Shown here: piece by piece, positions 1 through 9,370 of the stretch
Position numbering within the stretch: the stretch's first letter is position 1
Layout: every line of letters begins with the position of its first letter
Source: Vibrio algicola
GTDB lineage: Bacteria; Pseudomonadota; Gammaproteobacteria; Enterobacterales; Vibrionaceae
Direction of reading: 5' to 3'
DNA: 64,000 nucleotides
Assembly (NCBI RefSeq): GCF_009601765.2
Contig: NZ_CP045699.1
Coordinates: 1,612,001-1,676,000, forward strand
Made by a program: the position numbers and the translations under genes
The notes under the pieces: generated by a model
What the model saw: the letters and a program-made list of their open reading frames with translations, nothing else
Told to the model about the DNA's origin: nothing
Databases searched by the model: none

Positions 1-938
1 GAATTTAATACATAGTTAAAGCCTAGCGTGGTGTTCCATTCTGATTCGAGTTCTTGTTTTACATTGAACTTGCCATCTGGAGCGATTTGATTCACCTTGG
101 CGCGCAGTTGACCTGATAAAATATCATTAAGTTCGCCACCCATTTCTTGTTGCACTCCTTGATACATCGCGCCAACCCAGACTCTTAACTCTTTATTTAG
201 TGGCATAAAGCGATAACCGATCCGTGGGCTAATTACGACCGAATCAATTTGTCCATCTAAAATGTCGAGTTCGGTACGGCTATAATTCATATCCACAATA
301 GTAAACCAATTGCCGACACCTCCAGCGACAGTCATACCGACGCCATAAGTCGTCCCTCGATAATCAAGATCAAAGGTGCCAATCCGGCGGGTTTCGTCTG
401 GGTTTTTTCCACAGATTTGATTCATTATCGGCGCTAAAGGATTACCAATCACTCGTGTAGGACGACCAGATTTACAGGTAATAGGAGCTGAACTAGTACC
501 GTCGGTCACGCCAACCAAACCATAAACATTTAAAAACGGAAATAGCCACATATCGGCCCGTAACGTCACATTGGTTGCTTCTTGTTTGGCATCCGATATA
601 TCAAGATATTGGTCAAATATGGCATTAGATACCGTGCTTAAATCTTTATTTGGTAAGCCTTTGATAGGACCAGAAAGGTTAATAGAATTAATATTGATCG
701 GTTGATCCATCGAAAAATAGCTTAAGGATAAGCCGTAGGTTTTTGGTAACACATAGCCTCGGTCGCGCGCTTCTTTTCCCCAAATTGGAAACATACGATC
801 GTTGTTTGGGTTTTCTTGCGGGCCGATAAGGTCATTTGATTGAGGATTTGACGCGTGAGATTGGTTTGTCTGTGCACCAACGGCAGTAGACAACAAAGCA
901 GTAAACGCTATAAATGAAATGATTATTTGGTTAAACAT
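1..938 (-). CDS. Predicted outer-membrane beta-barrel protein, C-terminus off the window
   Basis: The reading frame is open from an ATG at 938 to the window edge, so 312 residues of the N-terminal part are visible. A signal peptide (MFNQIIISFIAFTALLSTA, then VGAQ) is followed by a mature region rich in alternating aromatic and polar stretches such as YGLSLSYF, ADMWLFPFLNVYGLVG and PRIGYRF, the pattern expected of an outer-membrane barrel. Two cysteines near residues 165 and 190 could form a loop disulphide. A purine-rich AAGGAT lies just before the start. I do not recognise the family and assign no substrate. It is separated from tapT by about 125 bp, so it is probably its own unit. Confidence 0.7.
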   Translation of the reverse strand, partial: MFNQIIISFIAFTALLSTAVGAQTNQSHASNPQSNDLIGPQENPNNDRMFPIWGKEARDRGYVLPKTYGLSLSYFSMDQPININSINLSGPIKGLPNKDLSTVSNAIFDQYLDISDAKQEATNVTLRADMWLFPFLNVYGLVGVTDGTSSAPITCKSGRPTRVIGNPLAPIMNQICGKNPDETRRIGTFDLDYRGTTYGVGMTVAGGVGNWFTIVDMNYSRTELDILDGQIDSVVISPRIGYRFMPLNKELRVWVGAMYQGVQQEMGGELNDILSGQLRAKVNQIAPDGKFNVKQELESEWNTTLGFNYVLN

Positions 939-1062
939 TTTATCCTTAAAAAACCGAATGCATGCGTCTTCCTACTGACTAGCTAGAAATAAGGATACAC
1001 TTCACTCATCTATTTAGCAAAATAAATCATAGCGACTTAGTTTTATTATCTATTCATGTCCC

Positions 1063-1737
1063 TTATTTATTTAGATAGTTACGTTCAAATACACCATCGG
1101 GCATTTGGGCAATATGAAAATCCACCATTTTTTCGAAACAATAAATAAGCGAACTAAAATCAATATAAGGTTCAAGTACCTGTAATGCATAACAGCCCGC
1201 TTCGAGGGTAGAAAGATGCTGGCTACTTGGCGCTTTACGAATACGATAATTTCCCATCACATCGGCCGAGAGTTGAACTTTGGTTAAGTGATGAAGATTA
1301 CTGGACAGTTGCCACATTTTATAGGCTTTCTTCCAAGTACCATCGAGTAAAATTAAGCGCTGCTTTGTCACACTCTGTTCTGTGCCCGTCATTTGAGCCG
1401 GTGACTGCTTATCTTGCTTGCTAAGCATGCGCGACTGACCCAGTAATAATAACCAATCCTCTATCGCTAGGCTGCTATCACTGGGATACAAAACTGCGGT
1501 ATTAACATTAGGCTCACTCAATAAGGTATTAAGTTGCGGGTGCTTACTAAAATCTTCTCCCACAAAACACAAACAATCCTTTAAGCTTAATGTTAAAATC
1601 TTAGCGCTGCCCATCGGACGTTTGGTTTCTGATGGATGCTGTAAGATCACCAACTGCGTTTGGGCGAAAATTGGTGTGATCCATTGGCAAATACAAGCAA
1701 GTTTAGCTTTGCCGCATTGAAGACAATATCGAGACAT
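1063..1737 (-). CDS. tapT: DTW-domain tRNA-uridine aminocarboxypropyltransferase TapT
   Basis: This 224-residue protein has the family hallmarks: an N-terminal zinc-ribbon-like CLQCGK...CICQW segment, the QHPSETKRPMGSAKIL segment near residue 34, and the DTW-type motif DGTWKKAYKM around residue 131. Proteins of this family (E. coli YfiP/TapT) transfer the 3-amino-3-carboxypropyl group of S-adenosylmethionine to U47 of certain tRNAs, making acp3U in the cytoplasm. The start ATG at 1737 lies only 11 nt from the divergent rrtA start, so its promoter must lie inside rrtA. The assignment is by family; the target tRNA is inferred from E. coli. Confidence 0.88.
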   Translation of the reverse strand: MSRYCLQCGKAKLACICQWITPIFAQTQLVILQHPSETKRPMGSAKILTLSLKDCLCFVGEDFSKHPQLNTLLSEPNVNTAVLYPSDSSLAIEDWLLLLGQSRMLSKQDKQSPAQMTGTEQSVTKQRLILLDGTWKKAYKMWQLSSNLHHLTKVQLSADVMGNYRIRKAPSSQHLSTLEAGCYALQVLEPYIDFSSLIYCFEKMVDFHIAQMPDGVFERNYLNK

Positions 1738-1748
1738 AAGGACGTTAT

Positions 1749-2318
1749 TTGTTCCGTTTACTAATGATAATAAGTGCTGTCATGGCGCTGTTTCAATTGC
1801 CTACATTGCACAATTGGATGCTATGGGATAGTCATTTGATTGCCGGTGGGCAAGTATGGCGGATCGTAACAGGAAATTTCACTCATACCAATCTCTATCA
1901 CTTAGGTATGAACATGGCCGGTTTATGGCTGATCAGCTATATCTTCCGAGCAGAATTTACCATCCGAACATATACTGCAGTATTGTTGCTGCTTTGTTTA
2001 TCGGTTGGCAGCTTATTATTGTTAACCTCCATTCAAGTTTACGTAGGTTTATCTGGCGTATTACATGGATTGTTTGGTTTTTATGCGATAAAAGAATGGC
2101 GACAAGGACGTAAAGCAAGCTTGTTACTCGCGATTGGATTAGCGGTGAAAATCACTTGGGAACAATGCTTTGGCTCGCCTACCGGCAGTGAAGCATTAAT
2201 TGGTGCAGGGGTTGCGATAAATGCTCATCTATTTGGCTCACTCACTGGTTTAATTTTAGCTTTATGCTTTACCCATCCTGCTTTTGTAAGTACAAAAAAG
2301 CGCTTAGGGATAAGCTAA
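1749..2318 (+). CDS. rrtA: Rhombosortase RrtA (rhomboid-family intramembrane protease)
   Basis: This is a 189-residue, multi-spanning membrane protein of the short rhomboid type. The catalytic serine sits in GLSGVLHG (Ser102) and the paired histidine in NAHLFGSLTG (His160); the N-terminal region carries WRIVTGNFTHTNLYHLGMN, as in rhombosortases. These enzymes process proteins ending in a GlyGly-CTERM tail, many of them type II secretion substrates, in Vibrio and Shewanella. No GlyGly-CTERM protein is visible here, so the substrates lie elsewhere. The likely start is TTG at 1749, supported by AAGGA about 8 nt upstream; that ribosome-binding site overlaps the tapT start codon on the other strand. 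Confidence 0.85.
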   Translation: MFRLLMIISAVMALFQLPTLHNWMLWDSHLIAGGQVWRIVTGNFTHTNLYHLGMNMAGLWLISYIFRAEFTIRTYTAVLLLLCLSVGSLLLLTSIQVYVGLSGVLHGLFGFYAIKEWRQGRKASLLLAIGLAVKITWEQCFGSPTGSEALIGAGVAINAHLFGSLTGLILALCFTHPAFVSTKKRLGIS

Positions 2319-2326
2319 GCGCTAAA
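2294..2326 (-). terminator. Rho-independent terminator of comEA, inside the 3' end of rrtA
   Basis: An 8-bp inverted repeat (AGCGCTTA / TAAGCGCT) is followed on the minus strand by six T. It lies about 45 nt past the comEA stop. Its left arm and the T-run overlap the last codons of rrtA, so the convergent genes share these bases. Confidence 0.75.
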
Positions 2327-2371
2327 ATCGTATAACTGCTTTTACTGTTAAACCTTATTTCTCTCTTAAAG

Positions 2372-2668
2372 CTACAGCAAAATGCGGTCTTTGTTTTTAT
2401 CAATGGTCGATTGCCCGATCCCTTTGACTTGCTTTAACGATTCCAGATCTTTAAATTTTCCATTTTCAGTCCGAAAGTCAACGATCTGTTGCGCTTTTTT
2501 CTCACCAATACCTTTGAGCATTGTGGCTATTTCATTAGCATCGGCAGTATTAACATTGACCGTAATCTCGATCCCTTCGTGTTGAGCGTCGGTATCCGCA
2601 GCCACCGCAACCCCCATAGGTAAAAAAGTGACCATCAATAATAAACATAAACTGCGTAAAATTCGCAT
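2372..2668 (-). CDS. comEA: ComEA-family helix-hairpin-helix DNA-binding protein
   Basis: This 98-residue exported protein has a signal peptide (MRILRSLCLLLMVTFLPMG, then VAVAA) and a mature part that is almost entirely a tandem helix-hairpin-helix domain: VNVNTADANEIATMLKGIG and FKDLESLKQVKGIGQSTI. In naturally transformable Vibrio, ComEA is a periplasmic double-stranded-DNA binder that ratchets DNA in behind the uptake pilus. The gene lies downstream of the tig-clpP-clpX-lon-hupB-ppiD series, as the E. coli ComEA-like ybaV does, here with a fadL gene between. Together with the minor pilins at 32-36 kb it suggests competence. A terminator lies just downstream. Confidence 0.88.
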   Translation of the reverse strand: MRILRSLCLLLMVTFLPMGVAVAADTDAQHEGIEITVNVNTADANEIATMLKGIGEKKAQQIVDFRTENGKFKDLESLKQVKGIGQSTIDKNKDRILL

Positions 2669-2854
2669 CGGCTAAATCTCCATTTTAAAGTTGAAATTTG
2701 AGCCTAGTAAAGATTTCAATCTAGCGGTGTCTCAAATATGGACATGGGACATTTCGCATAGAGACACTCTGTTGAACAACATCATAATTACAACTTTATG
2801 TGCGTTGATGCACCCTCATTACAATGCTGAACTCATCAACGCTACGATCATTGT

Positions 2855-4042
2855 TTAGATGCTCTGCCAGCTGTAGTTCATCATCAGGAAGTATAAGGCA
2901 CTAGCATAAGAGCCACTGACAAGGCCTTGAACGTATGAATCTTCAATTGGCACATATTCAAATGCTAAACCAATTGATTGTGTCTCATCAAGCTGATACT
3001 TCACCCCTGTACCGATACGCCACGCATCGCCAGAAGGTACGGTCAATGAAGTATATCTTGGTTTCTATAGAAGCTAGAATCAAACGCAACCCCCATATTC
3101 CATAACCAATCTTGATTGATTTGATATTGCACCCCTAAATAATGAGTCACCTGAAGAACCAGAGGACGATACATTGTTACCCTTAATGTTAGCATTGGCG
3201 TTAATTTCACTATCAGAGTAACGACTCCAATCTTGCCAACCAATGTTGCCCATAATGGCGAAAGAAGCATTTAGTTGATGAAATGCACTGAACATCACTT
3301 GCTGTGGGGTTTTGACCACCGAATTTAAGCCCAGTGAACCATAGTCAGATAGGTCTTTTGCATCCAGATCAAAGTCCGTTTCACTTAAATAGCTCAAACC
3401 AAAACGAGTATCATCACTGTATTCATAGAGTACCCCAACTTTTCCGCTAAAAGCAAAATCGTGATCATCCGATTTTAGTTTTCCGCCATCAATACCGTTG
3501 CGTTCAAGCTTTAAAATACCGTAGTTAATATCAAGCGCCGCACCAACCGACCAATGTTCATTAAATCGATAAGAAGCCGAAGGTGCGCTAATCAAAGACA
3601 TTAAGGTCGCTTTATTTAACACTGTGGCTTTATTACCGACATTCAATGCATCGCCAAAATCAACACCACTGCCGTAGTTGCCGTAAGTACCAAGACCAAC
3701 CGTCCATTTGTCATCTAACTGTTGACTATAAAACGCCGATACCGTTGGCAATGCACCCACCACATTATCAGCAGTCTGACCAGTATCTCGGGTATAGTCA
3801 TTATCACCAACTAATAATTGTGCGCCACCGGTAAAAGACTTGCCTTTAACATGTGATAAACCCGCAGGGTTAATTGCAAGTACTGACGCATCTTGCGCCC
3901 GTGCTGCCATGCCGGCGGCAGCTAAACCGACATCATCTGTACCAATTTCGTATAAAGAAGGTCCTGCTGCCATGGCAGAAGCACTGACTAATGCCAATGG
4001 AAAAATGAACTTACCTAAAGGTTTAATAACGGTTCTACTCAA
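2855..4042 (-). pseudogene. fadL: FadL-family outer-membrane transporter, disrupted by two frameshifts
   Basis: Read through, the locus encodes a FadL/TodX long-chain fatty-acid porin of about 395 residues: signal peptide, N-terminal AAAGMAARAQDASVLAINPA segment typical of the hatch, then barrel strands ending in YFLMMNYSWQSI. Codons run in one frame from 4042 to about 3150, shift for some 85 nt (LGVQYQINQDWLWNMGVAFD), then return to the first frame at about 3065 (RYTSLTVPSGDAWRIGTGV). The upstream frame alone stops at 3080 after 320 residues. The first change fits a one-base insertion near GACTCAT; the second fits loss of one base, or of four in a GATA-like repeat. It is either a decayed gene or carries assembly errors; the remaining sequence looks well conserved. 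Confidence 0.8.
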
Positions 4043-4206
4043 AAGGGATTAATAAAATTTGATGCAACTATTAATAGTATAGATAATGTGTTTAGTTTTT
4101 GATCTTTATCGTCTTTTTATATATTAAAAAGTGAGTGTTCTCAAATTTGGATTATTTTACATTGCTTGGACATTCAAGGACTCACACAAGCACCTTGTAG
4201 TGTTAT

Positions 4207-4235
4207 AAAAAAAGGCTGCCCAGCGGCAACCTTTT
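4207..4235 (-). terminator. Rho-independent terminator after ppiD
   Basis: A 7-bp stem GGTTGCC/GGCAGCC with loop GCTG is followed on the minus strand by seven T. It begins about 25 nt after the ppiD stop. Confidence 0.8.
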
Positions 4236-4260
4236 AGTCTCAATATATATAACGGTGAGT

Positions 4261-6120
4261 TTATTGCTCTTTTAATCCGTGATATTCAATTGATGTCGTT
4301 TCACGTAATGATGCAATGATGGCCGCGAGATCTTGTTGATTATTCATTTGTAGCAGTTGGTTACTGATCTGTTGAGCAAATTGCGCATTATCATTAGTGG
4401 TCACTTTATTTAATTTCACCACCACGATGTTGCCTTGTTGATCGCGAGATTGGCCATAAACCGGTTTATCACCTGCAGGATGGGGCATCGCATAAACATT
4501 CACAGCCAATGGAGAGCGACGGTCGATGGTTTGTGATTTGCCAAAGCTCACATTCTGCGCGCTAAGAACAGAATCATCGCCCGCTTTAAGGCTTTTCACC
4601 ATTTTTTGCGCCGTTGATAGCGCTTCTTGCTCACCTTTGCTTGCCGCGACCGCTTGCTCAAGTTGAGGTTTCACTTGCTCAAATGGTAATACAGTTTCAC
4701 TGCGCTTATCTTCAATGCGAACTACAACCACATGTTCTGGTGCAATCTCAATCACGGATGAGTTTAAGCCTTCATTCTTAACATCAGAGCTTTTTAGTGC
4801 TTTCAACACATCTTTTGACTTAAGTATTTCTGGTGCATTGGCTTCTGAAATAAAATCCGTCTTGTGGATCGTACCGTCGACCGCTTTGGCTGAATCGTCC
4901 AAAGAATCTGGTGATTCAAATGCAACTGATTCAAGTTTGGTTTGCAGTTTATAAAATTTATCGACTGCTTTTTCATCGATCAAATCGGCTTTAATGCTGG
5001 CAACAACATCAGCGTAAGGTTTAGCTTGAGCTGGTTTCTCGTCTTCTAGCATGATGATGTGATAGCCAAAGCTTGATTTCACGACATCTGAAATTTCACC
5101 TTTATTTTTGAGTGAAAAAGCCGCTTTTTCGAATTCTGGATCCATAACCCCTTTTTCAATCCAACCTAAGTCACCACCTGATTTTGCGCTGCCAACATCA
5201 GCAGAATCTTTTTGGGCTAAAGTCGCAAAGTCTGCTCCGCCTTTTAATTGCGCCAAAATAGCTTTTGCTTTCGCTTCATCACCTTTAATTAAGATGTGCG
5301 CCACTTTACGTTGACCTTTCGATGAGTATTTATCTAAATGGTCTTGGTAGTATTTTTGTGTGTCTGCATCTGTGATGGTAATAGATTTTTTCAATTGCTC
5401 AGCAGAAAGCTCAAGGTATGCGACTTTCACTTGCTCTGGGCGAGTGTAGGCTTCTTGATGCGACTTATAATACGCTTGTAGCTCATCGCCTGTCACTTTC
5501 ACTTGCTTAGCGAAATCGGCCACATTCAAGGTAAATGATTGAATATCACGTTGCTGAGTAAGAAGTTGCGTTTCCATTTTAACTTCAGTTGGCAACACAA
5601 ACTCACTGGCTTGGATAGAATTGGCGACTTGGCTGCGGACTAAGTTTTTACGCAGGTATTCCGCAAAACTGTCGGCTGAGAATCCGGCACGGCGTAGCGT
5701 AGCAGAATAAATATCTTGGTTGAATTTACCGTCTTTTTGGAATTCAGGCATGGTCAACAGTAGATCGCGCACTTGCTTGTCACTAATACGTAGATTTAAC
5801 GACTCAGCATATTGTTGTAATAGCTCATCATTAATCATTTGGTCTAATACGTTTTTACGAAATGCCGCCACGTATTGAGGATCACCCATCATGGCAGAGA
5901 ATTGATTGCCACCTTGAGATTGCATTCGATTACGTTGATTTTGATAAGCTTGTTCAAACGAGCTACGATCAATTTCAGTATGTCCGACTTTTGCTGCAAC
6001 ACTGCTGCCGCCACCCACTAAATAACTGCTTACACCCGCAAATACAAATGAAAGGATGATTAATCCTAAGATGATTTTAATTGCGATGCCATTTACGCCT
6101 TCGCGTAGTCGATCCATCAT
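4261..6120 (-). CDS. ppiD: Periplasmic folding chaperone PpiD (parvulin-like)
   Basis: This 619-residue protein has one N-terminal membrane anchor (IIKIILGLIILSFVFAGVSSY region, residues 13-36) and a large periplasmic part. A SurA-like N-terminal chaperone region (residues 40-185) precedes the parvulin domain at about 265-365, recognisable from KVAHILIKG, GGDLGWIEKGVMDPEFEKA and SFGYHIIMLED. PpiD sits at the periplasmic side of the Sec translocon and helps newly exported proteins; the parvulin domain usually has little or no isomerase activity. It follows hupB with about 170 bp between, a terminator of hupB intervening, so it probably has its own promoter. Length matches the E. coli protein. 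Confidence 0.93.
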   Translation of the reverse strand: MMDRLREGVNGIAIKIILGLIILSFVFAGVSSYLVGGGSSVAAKVGHTEIDRSSFEQAYQNQRNRMQSQGGNQFSAMMGDPQYVAAFRKNVLDQMINDELLQQYAESLNLRISDKQVRDLLLTMPEFQKDGKFNQDIYSATLRRAGFSADSFAEYLRKNLVRSQVANSIQASEFVLPTEVKMETQLLTQQRDIQSFTLNVADFAKQVKVTGDELQAYYKSHQEAYTRPEQVKVAYLELSAEQLKKSITITDADTQKYYQDHLDKYSSKGQRKVAHILIKGDEAKAKAILAQLKGGADFATLAQKDSADVGSAKSGGDLGWIEKGVMDPEFEKAAFSLKNKGEISDVVKSSFGYHIIMLEDEKPAQAKPYADVVASIKADLIDEKAVDKFYKLQTKLESVAFESPDSLDDSAKAVDGTIHKTDFISEANAPEILKSKDVLKALKSSDVKNEGLNSSVIEIAPEHVVVVRIEDKRSETVLPFEQVKPQLEQAVAASKGEQEALSTAQKMVKSLKAGDDSVLSAQNVSFGKSQTIDRRSPLAVNVYAMPHPAGDKPVYGQSRDQQGNIVVVKLNKVTTNDNAQFAQQISNQLLQMNNQQDLAAIIASLRETTSIEYHGLKEQ

Positions 6121-6205
6121 AATTTAATTGCTCTCTAAATACTGACTGTCACCAAGCGCGATAACCGCATTTGGCAAGATTAAAATAATGTCTACGATAA
6201 TATCA

Positions 6206-6240
6206 GAAAAAGAAAAGCGCACCAGTAAGATGCGCCTTTT
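6206..6240 (-). terminator. Rho-independent terminator after hupB
   Basis: The hairpin AAAGGCGCA...TGCGCTTTT on the minus strand is followed by a T-rich tail. It lies about 50 nt after the hupB stop and before ppiD. Confidence 0.7.
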
Positions 6241-6290
6241 GATTGAGAAAGATTGAGTTAATTCGAAAAAACTCAATTTTATATGATTTA

Positions 6291-6566
6291 TTATGCGTTA
6301 CACGCGTCTTTCAGTGCTTTACCTGCTTTGAATGCTGGTACTTTTGCTTCAGCAATTTGAATTTCATCACCCGTTTTAGGGTTACGACCAGTGCGAGCTG
6401 CGCGAGTACGAACACTGAAAGTACCAAAACCAACTAATGCGACTTGGTCTTCTGCTTTTAGTGTTTCTGTTACTGTTTCAATAAGTGCATCTAATGCACG
6501 ACCAGCGGCTGCTTTAGAGATGTCTGCGTCGCCAGCAATTTTTTCTACTAATTGAGTCTTATTCAC
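6291..6566 (-). CDS. hupB: DNA-binding protein HU-beta
   Basis: The 91-residue product is a canonical [22 protein letters not shown] at the N-terminus, the core [20 protein letters not shown] and the C-terminal [17 protein letters not shown] is a nucleoid-associated dimer that bends DNA without strong sequence preference. I chose the GTG at 6566 because it gives the conserved VNKTQLVEK start and is preceded by GGGGAG at a good distance; a longer in-frame version from 6617 adds 17 residues unlike any HU. The gene lies between lon and ppiD, its usual place, and has its own terminator downstream. Confidence 0.95.
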   Translation of the reverse strand: MNKTQLVEKIAGDADISKAAAGRALDALIETVTETLKAEDQVALVGFGTFSVRTRAARTGRNPKTGDEIQIAEAKVPAFKAGKALKDACNA

Positions 6567-6703
6567 TTGTTGCTCCCCTCTATCGCCACTTATGTCAATA
6601 AGTAGCATCCGTTCCATAATAAAATTAATTTGTAGCCTGAGCCTTTATTGCTAAAGTCTTTGCGACCAGTAGCTCGGGTCTATAAAGACCTAACTTAGCC
6701 TTG

Positions 6704-6742
6704 AAAAAAAACGCTGACAAGTACTTTCCGCCTTGTCAGCGC
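6704..6742 (-). terminator. Rho-independent terminator after lon
   Basis: A 10-bp perfect stem CGCTGACAAG/CTTGTCAGCG with a 10-nt loop is followed on the minus strand by eight T. It is about 30 nt past the lon stop. Confidence 0.9.
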
Positions 6743-6772
6743 TAATCTTTTAACTAAATATGTTTAATATCA

Positions 6773-9124
6773 CTAGTTTGTGATACCAATCACACAACCT
6801 GTAGGGTCATTTTCTAGTGCTACAGCTAAAACCTCATCTAACCACTGCACTGGCTTGACCACCAGATCGGCAATAACATTGGCTGGAATGTCTTCCAAAT
6901 CACGCTCATTTTCTTTCGGAATGAGTACAACTTTGATCCCGCCACGATGCGCCGCCAATAGTTTTTCTTTCAATCCGCCAATCGGAAGCACTTCACCGCG
7001 CAGAGTAATTTCACCCGTCATCGCCACATCGGCGCGTACCGGATTACCGGTTAAGCTCGACACCAATGCGGTACACATGCCAACACCGGCACTTGGACCA
7101 TCTTTTGGTGTTGCTCCTTCAGGTACATGTACATGAATATCACGTTTTTCGTAAAAGTCAGGATTAATACCCAATTTTTCAGCCCGAGAACGCACCACGG
7201 TCATGGCTGCTTGAATCGACTCTTGCATCACATCACCCAGCGAACCGGTATAAGTAAGCTTGCCTTTACCTGGCATAGATTGGGTTTCAATGGTGAGTAA
7301 GTCGCCACCTACTTCAGTCCAGGCAAGACCTGTCACTTGACCAATGCGGTTACTGTCATCAGCCTTACCGTAATCACAGCGTTGAACTCCAAGATAATCT
7401 TTAAGATTTTCCATATTAACGGTGACGGTTTTAAGATCTTTATCCAACAAGATATTTTTTACCGCTTTACGGCAAATCTTGGAAATCTCACGCTCTAGGC
7501 TACGCACGCCCGCTTCACGGGTGTAATAACGTATAATGCCCACAATCGCTGAATCTTCGATGGTGATCTCTGAAGGTTTTAAGCCATTACGTTCAATTTG
7601 TTTTTCAGTTAAATGATCTTTGGCAATATTGAGTTTTTCATCTTCGGTATAACCCGAAAGGCGAATAACTTCCATCCGATCCAATAACGGACCTGGAATA
7701 TTCATTGAGTTCGATGTTGCCACAAACATCACATCGGACAAATCAAAATCCACATCAAGATAATGGTCGTTAAAGGCATTATTTTGTTCAGGATCCAACA
7801 CTTCAAGTAACGCTGACGATGGGTCACCGCGCATATCAGAGCCCATTTTATCGATTTCATCCAATAGGAATAATGGGTTTTTCACCCCAACTTTCGACAT
7901 TTTTTGAATCAACTTGCCTGGCATAGAACCAATATAGGTGCGGCGATGCCCACGGATCTCTGCTTCATCGCGCACGCCGCCTAATGCCATACGAGTATAT
8001 TGACGACCCGTAGCTTCGGCGATCGAGCGACCTAGAGAGGTTTTACCCACGCCAGGAGGACCGACCAAGCACAGAATTGGGCCTTTGAGCTTATTCACTC
8101 GGCTTTGCACCGCTAAATACTCTAAGATGCGTTCTTTAACACGCTCTAGACCATAATGATCGGCATTAAGTACTTCTTCTGCTTTGGCTAAGTTCTTTTT
8201 CACTTTTGAACGCTTAGCCCAAGGAACGCCAACCATCCAATCAATATAGCTACGCACTACGGTCGCTTCTGCTGACATCGGTGACATCATTTTGAGCTTT
8301 TGCAGTTCTTGCTCGGTTTTCTCGCGAGCTTCTTTTGGCATTTTAGCAGCAGTGATTTTTTTCTGCAGCGCTTCAAATTCATCGGGAACATCATCCATAT
8401 CGCCCAGTTCTTTTTGAATGGCTTTCATTTGCTCATTCAAATAGTACTCGCGCTGAGATTTTTCCATCTGCTTTTTCACTCGGCCACGGATGCGTTTCTC
8501 AACTTGCAGTATGTCGATTTCCGATTCCATCATCCCCATTAGGAACTCTAGGCGCTCGGTCACATCTGAGATTTCCAACACTCGCTGTTTATCATTCAGT
8601 TTTAAAGGCATGTGAGCGGCAATGGTATCGGCTAGACGCGCGGCATCATCAATACCATTAAGCGAGGTAAGCACTTCTGGTGGAATTTTGCTATTGAGCT
8701 TTACAAAACCTTCAAATTGATTAATCGCACTACGAATAATCACTTCTTGCTCGCGCTCATCAATGGTCGGAGTCGGTAAAAACTCGGCATCAGCCATAAA
8801 GAAATCATGTTCGATAAAAGCGTGAACTTTGGCTCTTTGTTGGCCTTCCACTAAGACTTTTACTGTACCGTCTGGCAGTTTCAATAATTGTAAAATGGTG
8901 GCGACGGTACCGGTTTTAAATAATTCTTCCGTGCTAGGTTCGTCAGTATCCGCTTCTTTTTGCGCCACTAGTAACACTTGTTTGTCATTGTCCATTGCTG
9001 CTTCTAGGCATTGGATCGATTTTTCACGACCCACAAACAATGGAATGACCATATGGGGATAAACCACGACATCTCGTAAAGGTAATACCGGGATCTCGAT
9101 ACGCTCGGAACGCTCCAAGTTCAT
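6773..9124 (-). CDS. lon: ATP-dependent protease Lon (LonA)
   Basis: The 783-residue protein has the full LonA layout: N-terminal substrate-binding domain ([20 protein letters not shown]), coiled linker (about 190-310), AAA+ module with Walker [12 protein letters not shown] and Walker [11 protein letters not shown], and the C-terminal protease domain with the catalytic serine in [11 protein letters not shown] and lysine in [12 protein letters not shown]. It degrades misfolded and short-lived regulatory proteins in the cytoplasm. The ATG at 9124 has AGAGAG upstream and gives the standard [13 protein letters not shown] start; a longer form from 9178 is less likely. A sigma-32-like promoter is upstream. 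Confidence 0.97.
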   Translation of the reverse strand: MNLERSERIEIPVLPLRDVVVYPHMVIPLFVGREKSIQCLEAAMDNDKQVLLVAQKEADTDEPSTEELFKTGTVATILQLLKLPDGTVKVLVEGQQRAKVHAFIEHDFFMADAEFLPTPTIDEREQEVIIRSAINQFEGFVKLNSKIPPEVLTSLNGIDDAARLADTIAAHMPLKLNDKQRVLEISDVTERLEFLMGMMESEIDILQVEKRIRGRVKKQMEKSQREYYLNEQMKAIQKELGDMDDVPDEFEALQKKITAAKMPKEAREKTEQELQKLKMMSPMSAEATVVRSYIDWMVGVPWAKRSKVKKNLAKAEEVLNADHYGLERVKERILEYLAVQSRVNKLKGPILCLVGPPGVGKTSLGRSIAEATGRQYTRMALGGVRDEAEIRGHRRTYIGSMPGKLIQKMSKVGVKNPLFLLDEIDKMGSDMRGDPSSALLEVLDPEQNNAFNDHYLDVDFDLSDVMFVATSNSMNIPGPLLDRMEVIRLSGYTEDEKLNIAKDHLTEKQIERNGLKPSEITIEDSAIVGIIRYYTREAGVRSLEREISKICRKAVKNILLDKDLKTVTVNMENLKDYLGVQRCDYGKADDSNRIGQVTGLAWTEVGGDLLTIETQSMPGKGKLTYTGSLGDVMQESIQAAMTVVRSRAEKLGINPDFYEKRDIHVHVPEGATPKDGPSAGVGMCTALVSSLTGNPVRADVAMTGEITLRGEVLPIGGLKEKLLAAHRGGIKVVLIPKENERDLEDIPANVIADLVVKPVQWLDEVLAVALENDPTGCVIGITN

Positions 9125-9278
9125 ATTATTCTCTCTATTCCGTTGGTACTCGGTACCTTTCGTGTTTGGAGTTGTCACTTGGTCGGCAACGTATAATTAG
9201 TCACGTATCGCCAGCAACGTATTTTCTCTCCAATCATTAAAGGTCATATTGATTGAGTTTTTTAACACTACTGAAAAG

Positions 9279-9307
9279 TATATGGGGGCGGGATGGTAAG
9301 ATTCAAT
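9279..9307 (-). promoter_or_regulatory. Sigma-32 (heat-shock)-like promoter of lon
   Basis: On the minus strand the -35-like ATTGAAT and the -10-like CCCCATATA are separated by 13 nt, matching the known sigma-32 pattern (CTTGAA, 13-15 nt, CCCCAT). It lies about 155 nt before the lon start codon and directly after the clpX terminator. lon is a known heat-shock gene in gammaproteobacteria; the match is by eye. Confidence 0.6.
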
Positions 9308-9318
9308 AACATAAATAG

Positions 9319-9344
9319 AAAAAGGAGGCTTATAGCCCCCTTTT
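9319..9344 (-). terminator. Rho-independent terminator after clpX
   Basis: The minus strand shows GGGGGCT/AGCCTCC with a three-base loop, flanked by A4 and T5. It lies about 27 nt after the clpX stop and about 12 nt before the lon promoter elements. Confidence 0.8.
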
Positions 9345-9370
9345 GATGTTATTTTTTGTATAACATGATG

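Noticed and set aside
2801..2841. GCGTTGATG/CATCAACGC inverted repeat after fadL as a terminator
   Set aside because: The loop is over 20 nt and no T-run follows; too weak to list as a terminator.
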